From NCBI RefSeq assembly GCF_042676065.1, contig NZ_JBHTJO010000001.1, positions 372,001 through 436,000 on the forward strand: 64,000 nucleotides of DNA. Reading direction: 5' to 3'. This stretch comes from Methyloligella solikamskensis (lineage in GTDB: Bacteria; Pseudomonadota; Alphaproteobacteria; Rhizobiales; Methyloligellaceae). The position numbers were made by a program, and so were the translations under genes. The notes under the pieces were generated by a model. That model saw nothing but the letters and a program-made list of their open reading frames with translations. It was not told the DNA's origin and searched no databases. Below, piece after piece: positions 27,430-36,457 of this stretch. The stretch's first letter is position 1. Each line of letters starts with the position of its first letter.

Positions 27430-27444
27430 TAGACCAGTCGTCTA
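27430..27444. promoter_or_regulatory. NemR-type operator upstream of the regulator itself
   Basis: TAGACCAGTCGTCTA, 14 of 15 bases identical to the box at 26742-26756. It is centred about 28 bases before the regulator's ATG, fitting autorepression. It also stands between the regulator and the SDR relic on the other strand, so it may once have controlled a divergent SDR gene. Confidence 0.75.
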
Positions 27445-27545
27445 GTAGGGAATCCAGATTGGCATCCGATCTCTCTCGTTCTCGGCTCTCGCTCTCGCCT
27501 CTCTCCGCGCTTGTGTCCTCCTAGGCAGCATCCCACGATTGTGCG
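27445..27545. other. C/T-rich non-coding stretch
   Basis: A pyrimidine-rich segment (repeated CTCTC/TCTCG units around 27470-27510) between the operator and the SDR relic. It shows no RNA structure, motif or ORF I can support. Confidence 0.4.
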
Positions 27546-27676
27546 GATGACAGACCGAACCCGCGCAGGATTTGCTGACGAAATCGATCGGACCCATGCT
27601 CGCCGACCTTCTGACCGGCGGAAACCGGTGGGTCACGGGACAGCGGATCGAGGTGTCCGGCGGCATGTTCGTGTAA
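27546..27676 (+). pseudogene. 3' remnant of an SDR gene, frameshifted
   Basis: This segment closely matches the last about 40 codons of the SDR gene at 25078-25851. Around 27622-27676 only two or three bases differ, and it ends with the same codons for SGGMFV plus a stop (TAA instead of TAG). A duplicated ATCG near 27582-27590 adds four bases and breaks the frame after the residues RAGFADEI. The 5' part is missing. It lies divergent from the NemR-like gene, just beyond its operator, suggesting that a nemR-SDR divergent pair existed and one SDR copy was lost. Confidence 0.8.
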
Positions 27677-27748
27677 GGGCCGGAAGCGCCCCTGCGCTCA
27701 ACTGTCGCTAGGCTTTGCCACGGTCTCTCACAGTTCCTATCTCTCAAT

Positions 27749-27763
27749 TGTTGCGGTGCAACA
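27749..27763. promoter_or_regulatory. Palindrome TGTTGC-N3-GCAACA before GNAT gene
   Basis: TGTTGCGGTGCAACA, a perfect inverted repeat apart from its 3-base centre, ends exactly 51 bases before the GNAT ATG at 27815. An almost identical element lies 51 bases before the CitE-like gene at 40118. It is probably a shared operator. Confidence 0.6.
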
Positions 27764-27814
27764 TAGTGCGCCTAACATATTGAGAGAGCGGCCTGAATTT
27801 GGGCCAAAAAGCCA

Positions 27815-28411
27815 ATGGCTATCGTTCAAACAAGATTCCATCCCGCGGTCCCCGCGGCGGCACCTGTCGAAGCGCCGATCTCGCTTCGGGAGCGGCTTGC
27901 CCGCCGCGAGGTCACGCTGAGGGCCGCGGACGGGCAGGCTTACGTCGTGCGTCCCATCCGGCCGACGGATGCGGCGTCCCTGATGCGGGGCTACGACGCC
28001 CTGGAAAACATGTCCAAGTGGTTCCGGATGCAGCATGCGCTGCCCCATCTGTCGCCGGCCATGGCGCTAGATTTCTGCACGCCCGATCCGGCGCGTGATA
28101 TCTGCCTCGTCGTCGAGGGCAAGGGCGCGCTCGCCGGCGAGATTCTCGGTGGCGCGCGGATTGCCGGTCAGGCCGATAGCCGCACGGCGGAGTTCTCCGT
28201 CTCGCTCCGGCCGGAGGCGCGGCATCTGGATCTTGCGCGTCAGGCGCTGGAGACGGTCTTCGCCGCTGGTCGCGAAATGGGATACGTGCGGGTCTATGCC
28301 ACGATCCACGTCGACAACACGCCAATGAAGACTCTCGCGCGACGGCTGAAATGCCGGTTGCGGCGCGATCCCGAAGACGGTGCGCTGATGATCGCGGAGC
28401 GCAATCTCTAG
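27815..28411 (+). CDS. GNAT-fold acetyltransferase domain protein
   Basis: A 198-residue protein. After about 38 linker-like residues it has a GNAT domain: VRPIRPTDAASLMRGYDAL for strand 1 and helix 1, EILGGARIAG for the central strand, EFSVSLRPEARHLDLARQAL where the acetyl-CoA loop would be, and VRVYATIHVDNTPMKTLARRL near the end. The usual QxxGxG loop is degenerate (RHLDLA), so catalytic activity is uncertain. The pattern resembles the acetyltransferase domain at the end of Pat-type protein acetylases. A TGTTGC-N3-GCAACA palindrome precedes it. Confidence 0.8.
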   Translation: MAIVQTRFHPAVPAAAPVEAPISLRERLARREVTLRAADGQAYVVRPIRPTDAASLMRGYDALENMSKWFRMQHALPHLSPAMALDFCTPDPARDICLVVEGKGALAGEILGGARIAGQADSRTAEFSVSLRPEARHLDLARQALETVFAAGREMGYVRVYATIHVDNTPMKTLARRLKCRLRRDPEDGALMIAERNL

Positions 28412-28604
28412 TCGCAGGTAGGCATTCCTCCCTCACCCGATTTTTCGCAGGAATCGGACAATTTTCTCCTCTAATGTCACGCGGATGTTAACGCTTGGGG
28501 CCTTAAGCTCGCCCGCAGTGTTGACCTGAACCGGCCAGTGATCGGTGCCTTCGAAGAGAACGGCGCGGCGCTGGCCTCTTGCGATTGACAGTGGGGGCTT
28601 TGCC

Positions 28605-30935
28605 ATGAGCGGCGGAGAAGCATTCGGAGCGCCCGGCATTCCGCCGACCTGGGCGTCGAGCGACAAGGATTTCGTGACCACGTCGTTGGGCACCGCGCGG
28701 GTCTGGGCGAGCATCGGCCATGGCAATGTCAACGAGATCTACTGGCCCTCGACGGGCCGCCCGGAGATCCGCGATTTCGGCTTCTACCTGATTGGCGATG
28801 GGCGCTGGGTCGATCTCAAGCGGGTCTGCAAATACACGCTGTCCAAGCCCAAGCCTTCCCTGCCGCTGCTGACCGTCACCCATACGGGCGACGACTACCG
28901 GCTGACCCTCGAAGTGCTTCCTGACCCCCATCGCGACGTTCTGCTTGTCCGCTACGACCTCGAGGGGCCGTATCGGCTGGGCATCATCGCAGCACCCCAT
29001 CTGGGAGAGAGCGGCTACGACAACGATGCCTGGGTGGAGGGCGGCTTGCTCTATGCCTCGATCCCGGGCCGTGCAGTCTGCATCGGCGCGGATTCGCCTC
29101 TCGAAGATCAGAGCGTCGGTTTCGTCGGCGCCTCGGACGGTTGGCAGGATCTCAACGCCCATAGCCGCTTCACCTTCGGTTTCACGAGCGCACGCCGCGG
29201 CAATATCGCCATGTCGGCCTCGCTGGCCCAACCGAACGGCGTGATTGCGCTGGGCATCGCGCCCCATGCAACGGGCGCGCGGACGCTTGCCATGTCGTCG
29301 CTCGCGCAAGGCTATGACAGCGTGCGCGAGACGTTCCTGGCCCAGTGGGAGGATTGGGGCAGCAAGCTCAGCCTGCCCGCGCCGGAGGCGGGACTGGCCG
29401 AGGAGGCGCTGACCACGGCCACGGTACTGCGCGCCCACGAAGACCGTATGTTCCCGGGCGCCGTGGTCGCTTCCATGAGCACGCCTTGGGGCAACTCCAC
29501 CAACACGCTCGGCGGCTATCATCTGGTTTGGCCGCGGGATGCGACGCTCGCGGCCTTCGCGCTGCTCGCCGCCAACCAAGCGGAAGACGCACGGCGCATG
29601 CTCGCCCACATGATCGGCGTGCAGCAGCCCGATGGCCACTGGACCCAGAACTACTTCCCCGACGGGGTGCCCTTCTGGACCGGCATTCAGCTCGACGAGG
29701 CGGCCTTCCCCGTGCTGCTGGCGGCGAAGCTTCGCGAGGGCGGGCATCCGGACCTGCCGGGGACCACGGAGATGGTGCGGCGCGCCATCGCCTTCATCGC
29801 CAAGAATGGGCCCCAGAGCGATCAGGACCGCTGGGAGGAAAATCCCGGCATCAGCGCCTTCACCATCCCGGTGCTGATCTCCGCCTTGGTTGCGGCCGCG
29901 CCGTGGCTCGAAGGTCAGGATCAGGCCTATGCCCTCGATCTCGCCGACGACTGGAACGAGCGGATCGAGGAGTGGTGCTACGTGACCGGCACCCCCATGG
30001 CCGAAAAGATCGGCGTCGACGGGTATTACGTGCGCATCGCGCCGCCAGAGATGGATGGCGGAGTGACCGGCACGCTCACCTTACGCAACCGGGACGGCGA
30101 GACGATCCGGGCCTGTGCGCTGGTCGCGCTGGACTTCTCCTATCTGGTGCGGCTGGGCTTGCGGCAGGCGACGGACCCGCGGGTGCAGAACACCATCAAG
30201 GTGGTCGATCAGGTGCTCAAAGTTGATACGCCGTCGGGCCCGGTCTATCGCCGCTATAACGAGGACGGCTACGGGGAGCATGACGACGGCTCGCCCTATG
30301 ACGGCGACGGTGTGGGCCGCGCCTGGCCGTTGCTCACCGGCGAGCGCGGGCATCTGGCGCTGCAGGCCGGCGAGGACCCGATCGAATATCTGAAGACCAT
30401 GCGGAATTGCGCCAGTCCCGGCGGGCTGCTGCCGGAGCAAGTCTGGGATGCGCCAGCGATCCCCGAGCATCATCTCGTCCCGGGCCGGCCGTCGGGCAGC
30501 GCCATGCCGCTGGTCTGGAGCCATGCGGAGTTTCTGAAGCTGCTGATCGCGCGCCAGGCGGGTCGGCCTGTGGAGCTGCTGCAGGCTGTGGCCAAGCGCT
30601 ATGGCGCGGCCGCGCCCAAAGCTAAATACATCCGCTGGCGGAACGAGGTGCCGGTGCCTTCGCTCTGCACGGGCAGGGCACTCCTGATCGAGGACCGCCA
30701 GCCCTTCACGCTGCATTTCGGCTGGGACGGCTGGCAGGATGTCGGCGACGTGCCGGCCCAGCAGCTGCCCTTCGGCCTGTGGGGCGTGGCGATCGAGCCG
30801 AGCCGCTATGAAGGCCGCAAAGCGCTGAACTTCACCCGCCGCTACACGAGCGGTTGGGAAGGCCAGAACCACACAGTCGAGATCGCCGCTACGGAAGAGC
30901 AGCGGACGCTTAAGCATGTGGGGAAGGTGGGCTGA
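28605..30935 (+). CDS. Glycoside hydrolase family 15 glucoamylase-like enzyme
   Basis: A 776-residue enzyme expected to release glucose from the non-reducing ends of alpha-glucans (glucan 1,4-alpha-glucosidase type). The N-terminal 270 residues are a beta-sandwich super-domain (GTARVWASIGHGNVNEIYWP). The (alpha/alpha)6 barrel follows with WGNSTNTLGGYHLVWPRD, the acid motif GIQLDEAAFPVLL and the late GRAWPLLTGERGH carrying the second catalytic Glu. A C-terminal extension follows. There is no signal peptide, so it is probably cytosolic and may act on storage glucan. The start at 28605 follows a run of G; the frame is open further upstream. Confidence 0.92.
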   Translation: MSGGEAFGAPGIPPTWASSDKDFVTTSLGTARVWASIGHGNVNEIYWPSTGRPEIRDFGFYLIGDGRWVDLKRVCKYTLSKPKPSLPLLTVTHTGDDYRLTLEVLPDPHRDVLLVRYDLEGPYRLGIIAAPHLGESGYDNDAWVEGGLLYASIPGRAVCIGADSPLEDQSVGFVGASDGWQDLNAHSRFTFGFTSARRGNIAMSASLAQPNGVIALGIAPHATGARTLAMSSLAQGYDSVRETFLAQWEDWGSKLSLPAPEAGLAEEALTTATVLRAHEDRMFPGAVVASMSTPWGNSTNTLGGYHLVWPRDATLAAFALLAANQAEDARRMLAHMIGVQQPDGHWTQNYFPDGVPFWTGIQLDEAAFPVLLAAKLREGGHPDLPGTTEMVRRAIAFIAKNGPQSDQDRWEENPGISAFTIPVLISALVAAAPWLEGQDQAYALDLADDWNERIEEWCYVTGTPMAEKIGVDGYYVRIAPPEMDGGVTGTLTLRNRDGETIRACALVALDFSYLVRLGLRQATDPRVQNTIKVVDQVLKVDTPSGPVYRRYNEDGYGEHDDGSPYDGDGVGRAWPLLTGERGHLALQAGEDPIEYLKTMRNCASPGGLLPEQVWDAPAIPEHHLVPGRPSGSAMPLVWSHAEFLKLLIARQAGRPVELLQAVAKRYGAAAPKAKYIRWRNEVPVPSLCTGRALLIEDRQPFTLHFGWDGWQDVGDVPAQQLPFGLWGVAIEPSRYEGRKALNFTRRYTSGWEGQNHTVEIAATEEQRTLKHVGKVG

Positions 30936-31115
30936 TCGGGCCTGCTTCAGTCACAAAAAATGTCTGAAGCCTCGAGCATGCGTTTTTGTTGGACGGGAAT
31001 CCCATCTCGGCCCCCACCGCAAAAGCGGAACCATGCCCCCGCCAGGCGCCTATATCTTGAGTGCACAACCCAGGGGTGACGCGGTTTCCGGTCGCCCTCA
31101 TGCGGGAAGCTCAAG

Positions 31116-33458
31116 ATGGCCAAACAAAAGCCACGCGAAAAATCGCGCGTTCGGATCGCTCCCTATGACGGCCCGGTGGGCGGCTGGGGCTCGCTGAAGG
31201 GCGTGACCGAGATCATGTGGCGCGAGGCCGTCCCTCTGTCGGACTGGCCATCTCTCCTCAAGCAAAACAAGTCGGACGGGTTCGCCTGCGTGAGCTGTTC
31301 CTACGGGCGGCCGGACGAGCCGGGCCTGTTCGAGATCTGCGAGAACGGCGCGAAGGCGACCGCCTGGGAAATCACGGACAAGCGCTGCGGGCCCGACTTC
31401 TTCGCCGAGCATACGGTGGCGGAGCTGGAGAGCTGGTCGGACCTCGAGCTGGAAGAGCAGGGCCGGCTGACCGAGCCCATGCGCTGGGATGCGGACAGCG
31501 ACAAGTATGTGCCGTGTTCTTGGGACGAAGCGTTCGAAGGCATCGCATCCGAGCTGAGGGCGCTGGAGCCCGAAGAGACCGTCTTCTACACCTCCGGGCG
31601 CGCCTCGCTGGAAGCCTCCTACATGTATCAGCTGCTCGCGCGGCTCTACGGCAACAACAACCTGCCCGACAGCTCCAACATGTGCCACGAGAGCACGTCG
31701 GTGGCGTTGCCCCAGACCATCGGCCAGGCGGTCGGCACGGTGAAGATCGAGGACTTCAAGCACACAGAGTGCGTGATGTTCTTCGGCCAGAATGTGGGGG
31801 TGAACAGCCCGCGCATGCTGCACCAGCTCGAAGCCGTGCGGAAACGGGACGTGCCGATCCTGTCGTTCAATCCGCTCTTCGAGCGGGGGCTGGAGCGCTT
31901 CACCAATCCGGCCTCGCCCATCAAGATGCTGACCGGGGCCGAGACCCAGATCAGCACCCAGTATCATCAGCTGAAACCCGGCGGCGATCTGGCGACCCTG
32001 GTCGGCATGACGAAGACGCTGTTCGCCATGGACCAAGAGGCGAAGGCGGAAGGCCGGGAGCGCATCCTCGATACGGACTTCATCGAGAAACACACTCACG
32101 GTTTCGATGAGTTCACCGCCGCCATGGACCAGTTCCTCTGGCGGGATATCGAATCCGCTTCCGGTCTGACGCGGGCGGATATCGAGGCCGCGGCCAAGGT
32201 CTACGGTCAGGCGGACGCCGTGATCGCCTGCTACGGCATGGGGTTGACCCAGCACCGCTCCGGCGTGCTGGCGATCCAGATGCTCAGCAATCTTCTGCTG
32301 CTGTGCGGCAATATCGGCAAGCCCGGCGCCGGCATCTTCCCTGTGCGCGGCCATTCCAACGTGCAAGGGCAGCGCACGGTCGGGATTACCGAGAAGCCGA
32401 AGCTGGCGCCGCTCGACAAGTTCGCCGAGCAATTCGGATTCGAGCCACCCCGTGAGAAGGGACGCGATACGGTCGAGGCCTGCCAAGGCGTGCGGGACGG
32501 GAGCGTGAAGGCGTTCGTTTCGCTCGGCGGCAATTTCATCCGCGCGATTCCCGAGACGGAGATCATGGAGCGGGCCTGGCGCGACATGAAACTGACGGTG
32601 CAGATCATCACCAAGCTCAATCGCGGCGCCATCGTGCACGGGAAGACTGCTTACCTCTTGCCCTGTCTCGGGCGGATCGAGCTGGACCGGCAGAAGTCAG
32701 GTATCCAGTTCGTCACCGTGGAGGATACGACCGGGCGATATCACGCGAGCTACGGCTATTCGGAACCGGCCAGCGAGCATCTGCTCTCGGAGCCGGCCAT
32801 CGTGGCGGGGATGGCGAAAGCGTTGCTGCCGGAGAACCCCAAGGTCGATTGGGATGGCTGGGTCGCCGACTACGCCAAGGTGCGCGATGCGATCGCGACG
32901 AGCTATCCGGAGATCTTCCACGACTTCAACACCCGCATCAAAGAGAACCCTAAGGGCTTCGACCGGCCGCTGCCGGCACGGGAGCGCGAGTGGGAGACGC
33001 CGACGGGGAAGGCCAACTTCATCTCGCCGCGGAGCCTTTCCGAAGATCCCGACCTCCCGGCCACGCGGCTGGGAGTTCTCACCCTCATCACGCTCCGCAG
33101 CAACGACCAGTTCAACACCACGGTCTACGGGCTGGACGACCGGCTGCGCGGTATCGACGGCACGCGCATGGTCCTCCTGATGAACGAGGCGGATATGGAA
33201 GAGTGGGAGCTCAACGAGGGTGACGAGATCGACCTGCATGGTGCGGCGGCCGACAACGTTCCCCGCGTGGTGCGCGGCTTGCGGGTCGTGAAATACAACA
33301 TCCCGCAAGGCGCCTGCGGCGGCTATTACCCGGAATGCAATCCCCTGTTGCCGCTCTGGCATCACGCCAAGGGCAGCAACGTGCCGGCGGCGAAATCCAT
33401 CCCCGTGCGCATCGTGAAGCGGGAGGGGGAGAGCGATAGTTTGCCGCTCATTGCTTAG
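31116..33458 (+). CDS. FdhF/YdeP-family molybdopterin oxidoreductase
   Basis: A 780-residue protein of the FdhF/YdeP branch of the molybdopterin oxidoreductases, related to formate dehydrogenase alpha subunits. The N-terminal CVSCSYGRP near residue 58 keeps only part of the Fe-S cysteine set. DSSNMCHESTS holds the Cys expected at the molybdenum site, and the C-terminal domain has LRSNDQFNTTVYG and GACGGYYPECNPLLPL. E. coli YdeP is linked to acid resistance; the true substrate is not established. GGGAAG precedes the ATG. It ends tail to tail with the acyl-CoA dehydrogenase gene, overlapping by four bases. Confidence 0.9.
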   Translation: MAKQKPREKSRVRIAPYDGPVGGWGSLKGVTEIMWREAVPLSDWPSLLKQNKSDGFACVSCSYGRPDEPGLFEICENGAKATAWEITDKRCGPDFFAEHTVAELESWSDLELEEQGRLTEPMRWDADSDKYVPCSWDEAFEGIASELRALEPEETVFYTSGRASLEASYMYQLLARLYGNNNLPDSSNMCHESTSVALPQTIGQAVGTVKIEDFKHTECVMFFGQNVGVNSPRMLHQLEAVRKRDVPILSFNPLFERGLERFTNPASPIKMLTGAETQISTQYHQLKPGGDLATLVGMTKTLFAMDQEAKAEGRERILDTDFIEKHTHGFDEFTAAMDQFLWRDIESASGLTRADIEAAAKVYGQADAVIACYGMGLTQHRSGVLAIQMLSNLLLLCGNIGKPGAGIFPVRGHSNVQGQRTVGITEKPKLAPLDKFAEQFGFEPPREKGRDTVEACQGVRDGSVKAFVSLGGNFIRAIPETEIMERAWRDMKLTVQIITKLNRGAIVHGKTAYLLPCLGRIELDRQKSGIQFVTVEDTTGRYHASYGYSEPASEHLLSEPAIVAGMAKALLPENPKVDWDGWVADYAKVRDAIATSYPEIFHDFNTRIKENPKGFDRPLPAREREWETPTGKANFISPRSLSEDPDLPATRLGVLTLITLRSNDQFNTTVYGLDDRLRGIDGTRMVLLMNEADMEEWELNEGDEIDLHGAAADNVPRVVRGLRVVKYNIPQGACGGYYPECNPLLPLWHHAKGSNVPAAKSIPVRIVKREGESDSLPLIA

Positions 33459-35137
33459 CGGGCAAGAACGCTGCTCATGATCGCATCGAACTGCGCGAGC
33501 CGCGGGTCCGGCTCTGCGCTGGGGACGGAGTCGGGCGCAAACGTCGTGCGGTAATAGGCATCGCAGACGGGGAGCAGCGCATTCTCGCCGGTCTCGCCCA
33601 GCTCCCAGGCTACGTGCTCGCAGAGCAGCGCGTAGCAGAGAACATCGCTCATGCTGTGCAGGAAGCTGTCGGCTGATGCTTCCTTGGCGGCATCGTCTGC
33701 CGATTGCAGCTTTGTGAGCGACTCGGCGATCCCTTTACGCAAATCCTTCAACCGCTCCTTCTCGCGCGCCATCTCATCGGGCAGCGCCGCTTCGATGGCT
33801 TCGAGCTTGCCCGTGAAGAGTTGTGCGCCCGGGACCTTGCCGGCGATGAGGCGGAGGAGCTCCAGGGCCTGGATCTGCTCCGGCCCTTCCCAGACGGGCA
33901 GCACCATCACGTCGCGATAGAGCCGCGCGATCGGATAATCCTCGGTGTAGCCGTTGCCGCCGATGAGCCCGAGCGCCTTCTGAACGCACCAGACCGCCTG
34001 CTCCGCCGTCTTGTATTTCGCGAGCGCCGTGACGAGGCGCGACCAGAGCCAGGCTGCGTCATCGTCCGTGCCCCAGGCTGCATCGAAGCTCTTGGCCGTT
34101 TCGAAGGCGAGCAGGGTGCCGGCGATCCATTGGGTGGCGATCTCCAGCAACCGCTTACGGACCAGGGCGTGGTCGATGAGCTTTTTCCCGAAGGTCTGCC
34201 GGGTCTCGGCCCAGCTCATCGCCTCCATCAGCGCCCGGCGCATGACGCCCGCGGCGGCCATGGCGTTATGGGCGCGGGAGCAGCCGAGCGCCGCCATCAT
34301 CACCCGCAGACCCTCGGGCGGCGGCGCCACCTCGTAGGCCAGCGCGCCGTCGAGCCGGACCTCACCGGTGGCAAGCGCCCGGGTGCCGATCTTCTCCTTC
34401 AGATGGGTGATCTCGTAGGCGTTGGGCGTCTCCCAGTCGCCGTCGATATGGCTGGGGATGAGATAGAGGCCGAGCCCCTTGCCGCCGTCCGGCGCGCCTT
34501 GTGCCCTCGCGGTCGCGAGCGCCAGGCCGGAGCCGGCATTGGAGGTGAACCATTTCTGGCCCGTGAGCCGGACCGTGCCTTCGCTCTCGGGCGCGGCCTT
34601 CGTCTGGGTCTCGCCCACGTCGCTGCCGCTATGCTTCTCGGTCGCCCAGGTGCCACCGCTCTTGGTCTGGCCGTCGGTGCGGGTCAGCTCAGGGAGAAAC
34701 TTCTCGCGCACAGCGTCGGGCGCGTAGGCCGCCACGATCAGGGCGACGGGGTGGGTCATGGCGAAAGGGCAGCCGATGGAGATATCGGCTTGGGAGACCA
34801 GATATTGCCCGATCAGGGGCCAGAGCTGAGAGGCGGACGTCTGCTCGTCGAAGACGTCGGCAATGAAGCCCCGCGCATAGACCTCCTGATGGCAAGCCTC
34901 ATAGCGCGGGTTGAGAAAGATGGCTCCGCGCCGCTCCCCAGGATGGGCCGGATCGACGGGCACATTCTTCCAGACCGGCGGATGAATCCGATCGCTATAG
35001 GCGGCTTGTTCCTCCAGCTCGCCGGCGCAAAACGCCCCGAAGCTCTCCAGCTCCTCCGCGCGGGCCTCCAGCAGCTCCGGTGCGATCCGGCGGAGGATGG
35101 ATTGGGTGAAGAGGTCTTTGGCGGGGTCGGGGCGCAT
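33455..35137 (-). CDS. AidB-like acyl-CoA dehydrogenase
   Basis: A 560-residue flavoprotein of the acyl-CoA dehydrogenase superfamily with the AidB-type layout. It has an N-terminal helical domain, the FAD segment GGTWATEKHSGSDVGET, QKWFTSNAGSG, then SRAHNAMAAAGVMRRALMEA and GLIGGNGYTEDYPIARLYRD with VWEGPEQIQALELL. AidB in E. coli belongs to the alkylation response and binds DNA; many relatives are ordinary dehydrogenases, and I cannot separate these here. An orphan gene of 261 codons ends 19 bases upstream on the same strand. Confidence 0.9.
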   Translation of the reverse strand: MRPDPAKDLFTQSILRRIAPELLEARAEELESFGAFCAGELEEQAAYSDRIHPPVWKNVPVDPAHPGERRGAIFLNPRYEACHQEVYARGFIADVFDEQTSASQLWPLIGQYLVSQADISIGCPFAMTHPVALIVAAYAPDAVREKFLPELTRTDGQTKSGGTWATEKHSGSDVGETQTKAAPESEGTVRLTGQKWFTSNAGSGLALATARAQGAPDGGKGLGLYLIPSHIDGDWETPNAYEITHLKEKIGTRALATGEVRLDGALAYEVAPPPEGLRVMMAALGCSRAHNAMAAAGVMRRALMEAMSWAETRQTFGKKLIDHALVRKRLLEIATQWIAGTLLAFETAKSFDAAWGTDDDAAWLWSRLVTALAKYKTAEQAVWCVQKALGLIGGNGYTEDYPIARLYRDVMVLPVWEGPEQIQALELLRLIAGKVPGAQLFTGKLEAIEAALPDEMAREKERLKDLRKGIAESLTKLQSADDAAKEASADSFLHSMSDVLCYALLCEHVAWELGETGENALLPVCDAYYRTTFAPDSVPSAEPDPRLAQFDAIMSSVLAR

Positions 35138-35156
35138 CGCCTCTCTTGGTACTCCG

Positions 35157-35942
35157 CTACATCATGAAACTGCCACGGTCGGCATAGCCCTTGGGGCGAA
35201 CCATCAATGATGCAACTCGATCGAGGCGATCTTTGCGACAGTTGAAGGTCCAATCTCGACCGGTATCGTTTCCAACCTGAAGCCAAGCTCCGTTTCGACG
35301 TTCAAGCCAGCCTGAAGCAAACAAGTCGCCGGCATGAAAGCCGGCATTCGCGCACTGAATCCATCGTTCTCCGTCTGATTCTGGCCAAAAGGCAACATGG
35401 ATGGAGAGTTCATCGAATCCAATATCGCGGACTGAAGCGATGGCCGGTATGCCGTCGGTAGTGAATCGGTAGATGTACGTCTCGTCATGCTCAGCCCCGG
35501 GCCAGCGGTTGTCGCGGGGAAGCACTGTGAAGAGCCGCTGCTCTATTCCAGCGTTGCTCGCGGAGACCATTGCGTTTCGCCAAGCGCGCTTACGTTTGGA
35601 CTTTGCGTAGTCCACCCGCTCAAAACCAGGCGATATCGTACGTACTATGCCGGGGCAGCCCTCGATGGGAAGGGCATCAAAGTCAAAGGAAGAGTTCGTC
35701 AGAGAGGGGCTCGAAGAGATCGTTCTGAGACGCTGCAAAAAGGCGTTCGCATCAAGCAGCACATAGTCAGGATCTACCGGATCAACGCTAGACATCCTCG
35801 TTATCAGTGCCGCGTGACTCTTGCAGTCACAAGCTGCCGCAAGAGCCTCGGTTAGATGGGTTGATTTCTCATCCGGAAAGTAAGCTGTAAGAGTTCGCTT
35901 TACGTACTTGAGCGCGGGCTCGGTCAGAGGAATGGCAGTCAT
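35157..35942 (-). CDS. Hypothetical protein, lower GC than neighbours
   Basis: I do not recognise this 261-residue soluble protein. The first 50 residues are helical (ALKYVKRTLTAYFPDEKSTH then LAAACDCKSHAALITRM), a pattern seen at the N-terminus of several unrelated bacterial proteins of plasmid or accessory type. The rest looks like mixed alpha/beta with many aromatic residues and no obvious catalytic motif. AAGGG lies 9 bases before the ATG. The DNA is visibly richer in A/T than the adjoining acyl-CoA dehydrogenase gene, a hint of transfer. It could be cotranscribed with that gene. Confidence 0.6.
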   Translation of the reverse strand: MTAIPLTEPALKYVKRTLTAYFPDEKSTHLTEALAAACDCKSHAALITRMSSVDPVDPDYVLLDANAFLQRLRTISSSPSLTNSSFDFDALPIEGCPGIVRTISPGFERVDYAKSKRKRAWRNAMVSASNAGIEQRLFTVLPRDNRWPGAEHDETYIYRFTTDGIPAIASVRDIGFDELSIHVAFWPESDGERWIQCANAGFHAGDLFASGWLERRNGAWLQVGNDTGRDWTFNCRKDRLDRVASLMVRPKGYADRGSFMM

Positions 35943-36159
35943 TGAATCTACCCTTCATATCGACGGCTGATGTCCGCAGATTACTCATCGCCGGGATAGA
36001 AAGGGCGACCCACATTGAATCTATCTTCTTTGACTCTGCGGCAAGTCTGGCGAGATGGCCGGGAGTTCATTTAGGCATTCCATCGACTCCCTTCAAGGAA
36101 CCTCCCCGCGCCCGTCCGAATTCCCCTTATCCCCCAGAGAGATAAGAGGAGGATACGCC

Positions 36160-36384
36160 ATGGCTTTCCATATGGAGCGACACGAGGGAAGGGCGGACCC
36201 TTCCGTTCTACTGACTTGGCGGTTTCGCCATAGCCTCGGACGGCGGAAGCCGATGATGCCGGGGCCGCGCTCGGAGCCTGCGCGGGAGCCCGCCTTCCGC
36301 CATTGGCGCTGGAACCGTCAGGCGGCGAGCAAGGCCAAGGTGCCGATCAAACAGGTGATCGCCCATCCGAGCCGCCTGGGATAA
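36160..36384 (+). CDS. 74-residue basic hypothetical protein
   Basis: A small ORF with an excellent ribosome site (AAGAGGAGG, 7 bases before the ATG) and a terminator-like hairpin after it. The protein is rich in Arg, Pro and Trp, and ends with KAKVPIKQVIAHPSRLG. No family is recognised. Strong initiation plus termination signals suggest a real short gene, although the Arg-rich composition is also what non-coding high-GC DNA produces. Confidence 0.45.
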   Translation: MAFHMERHEGRADPSVLLTWRFRHSLGRRKPMMPGPRSEPAREPAFRHWRWNRQAASKAKVPIKQVIAHPSRLG

Positions 36385-36410
36385 GGGCGACACGCTGAAG
36401 TTTGCAGAGC

Positions 36411-36457
36411 GCCGCTTTGGGTCCGGTCCAGTGAGACCGGGCCGGGCGGCGTTTTTT
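36411..36457 (+). terminator. Intrinsic terminator after the 74-codon ORF
   Basis: GCCGC (36411-36415) pairs with GCGGC (36446-36450) and the inner CCGGTC (36423-36428) with GACCGG (36435-36440). The hairpin is interrupted by internal mismatches and is followed by GTTTTTTG. Confidence 0.7.

Noticed and set aside
27511..27711. A 66-codon ORF over the SDR relic
   Set aside because: Its first part is the SDR frame, and after the 4-base insertion it leaves that frame; it has no independent support.
31098..32639. A 513-codon open frame on the minus strand inside the FdhF/YdeP gene
   Set aside because: It is antisense to a clear molybdopterin enzyme, rich in Arg, Gly, His and Leu without domains, as is usual for shadows of high-GC genes.
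35942..36145. A 67-codon plus-strand ORF with TTG start
   Set aside because: It starts inside the first codon of the antisense orphan gene, has no ribosome site and an unremarkable sequence.
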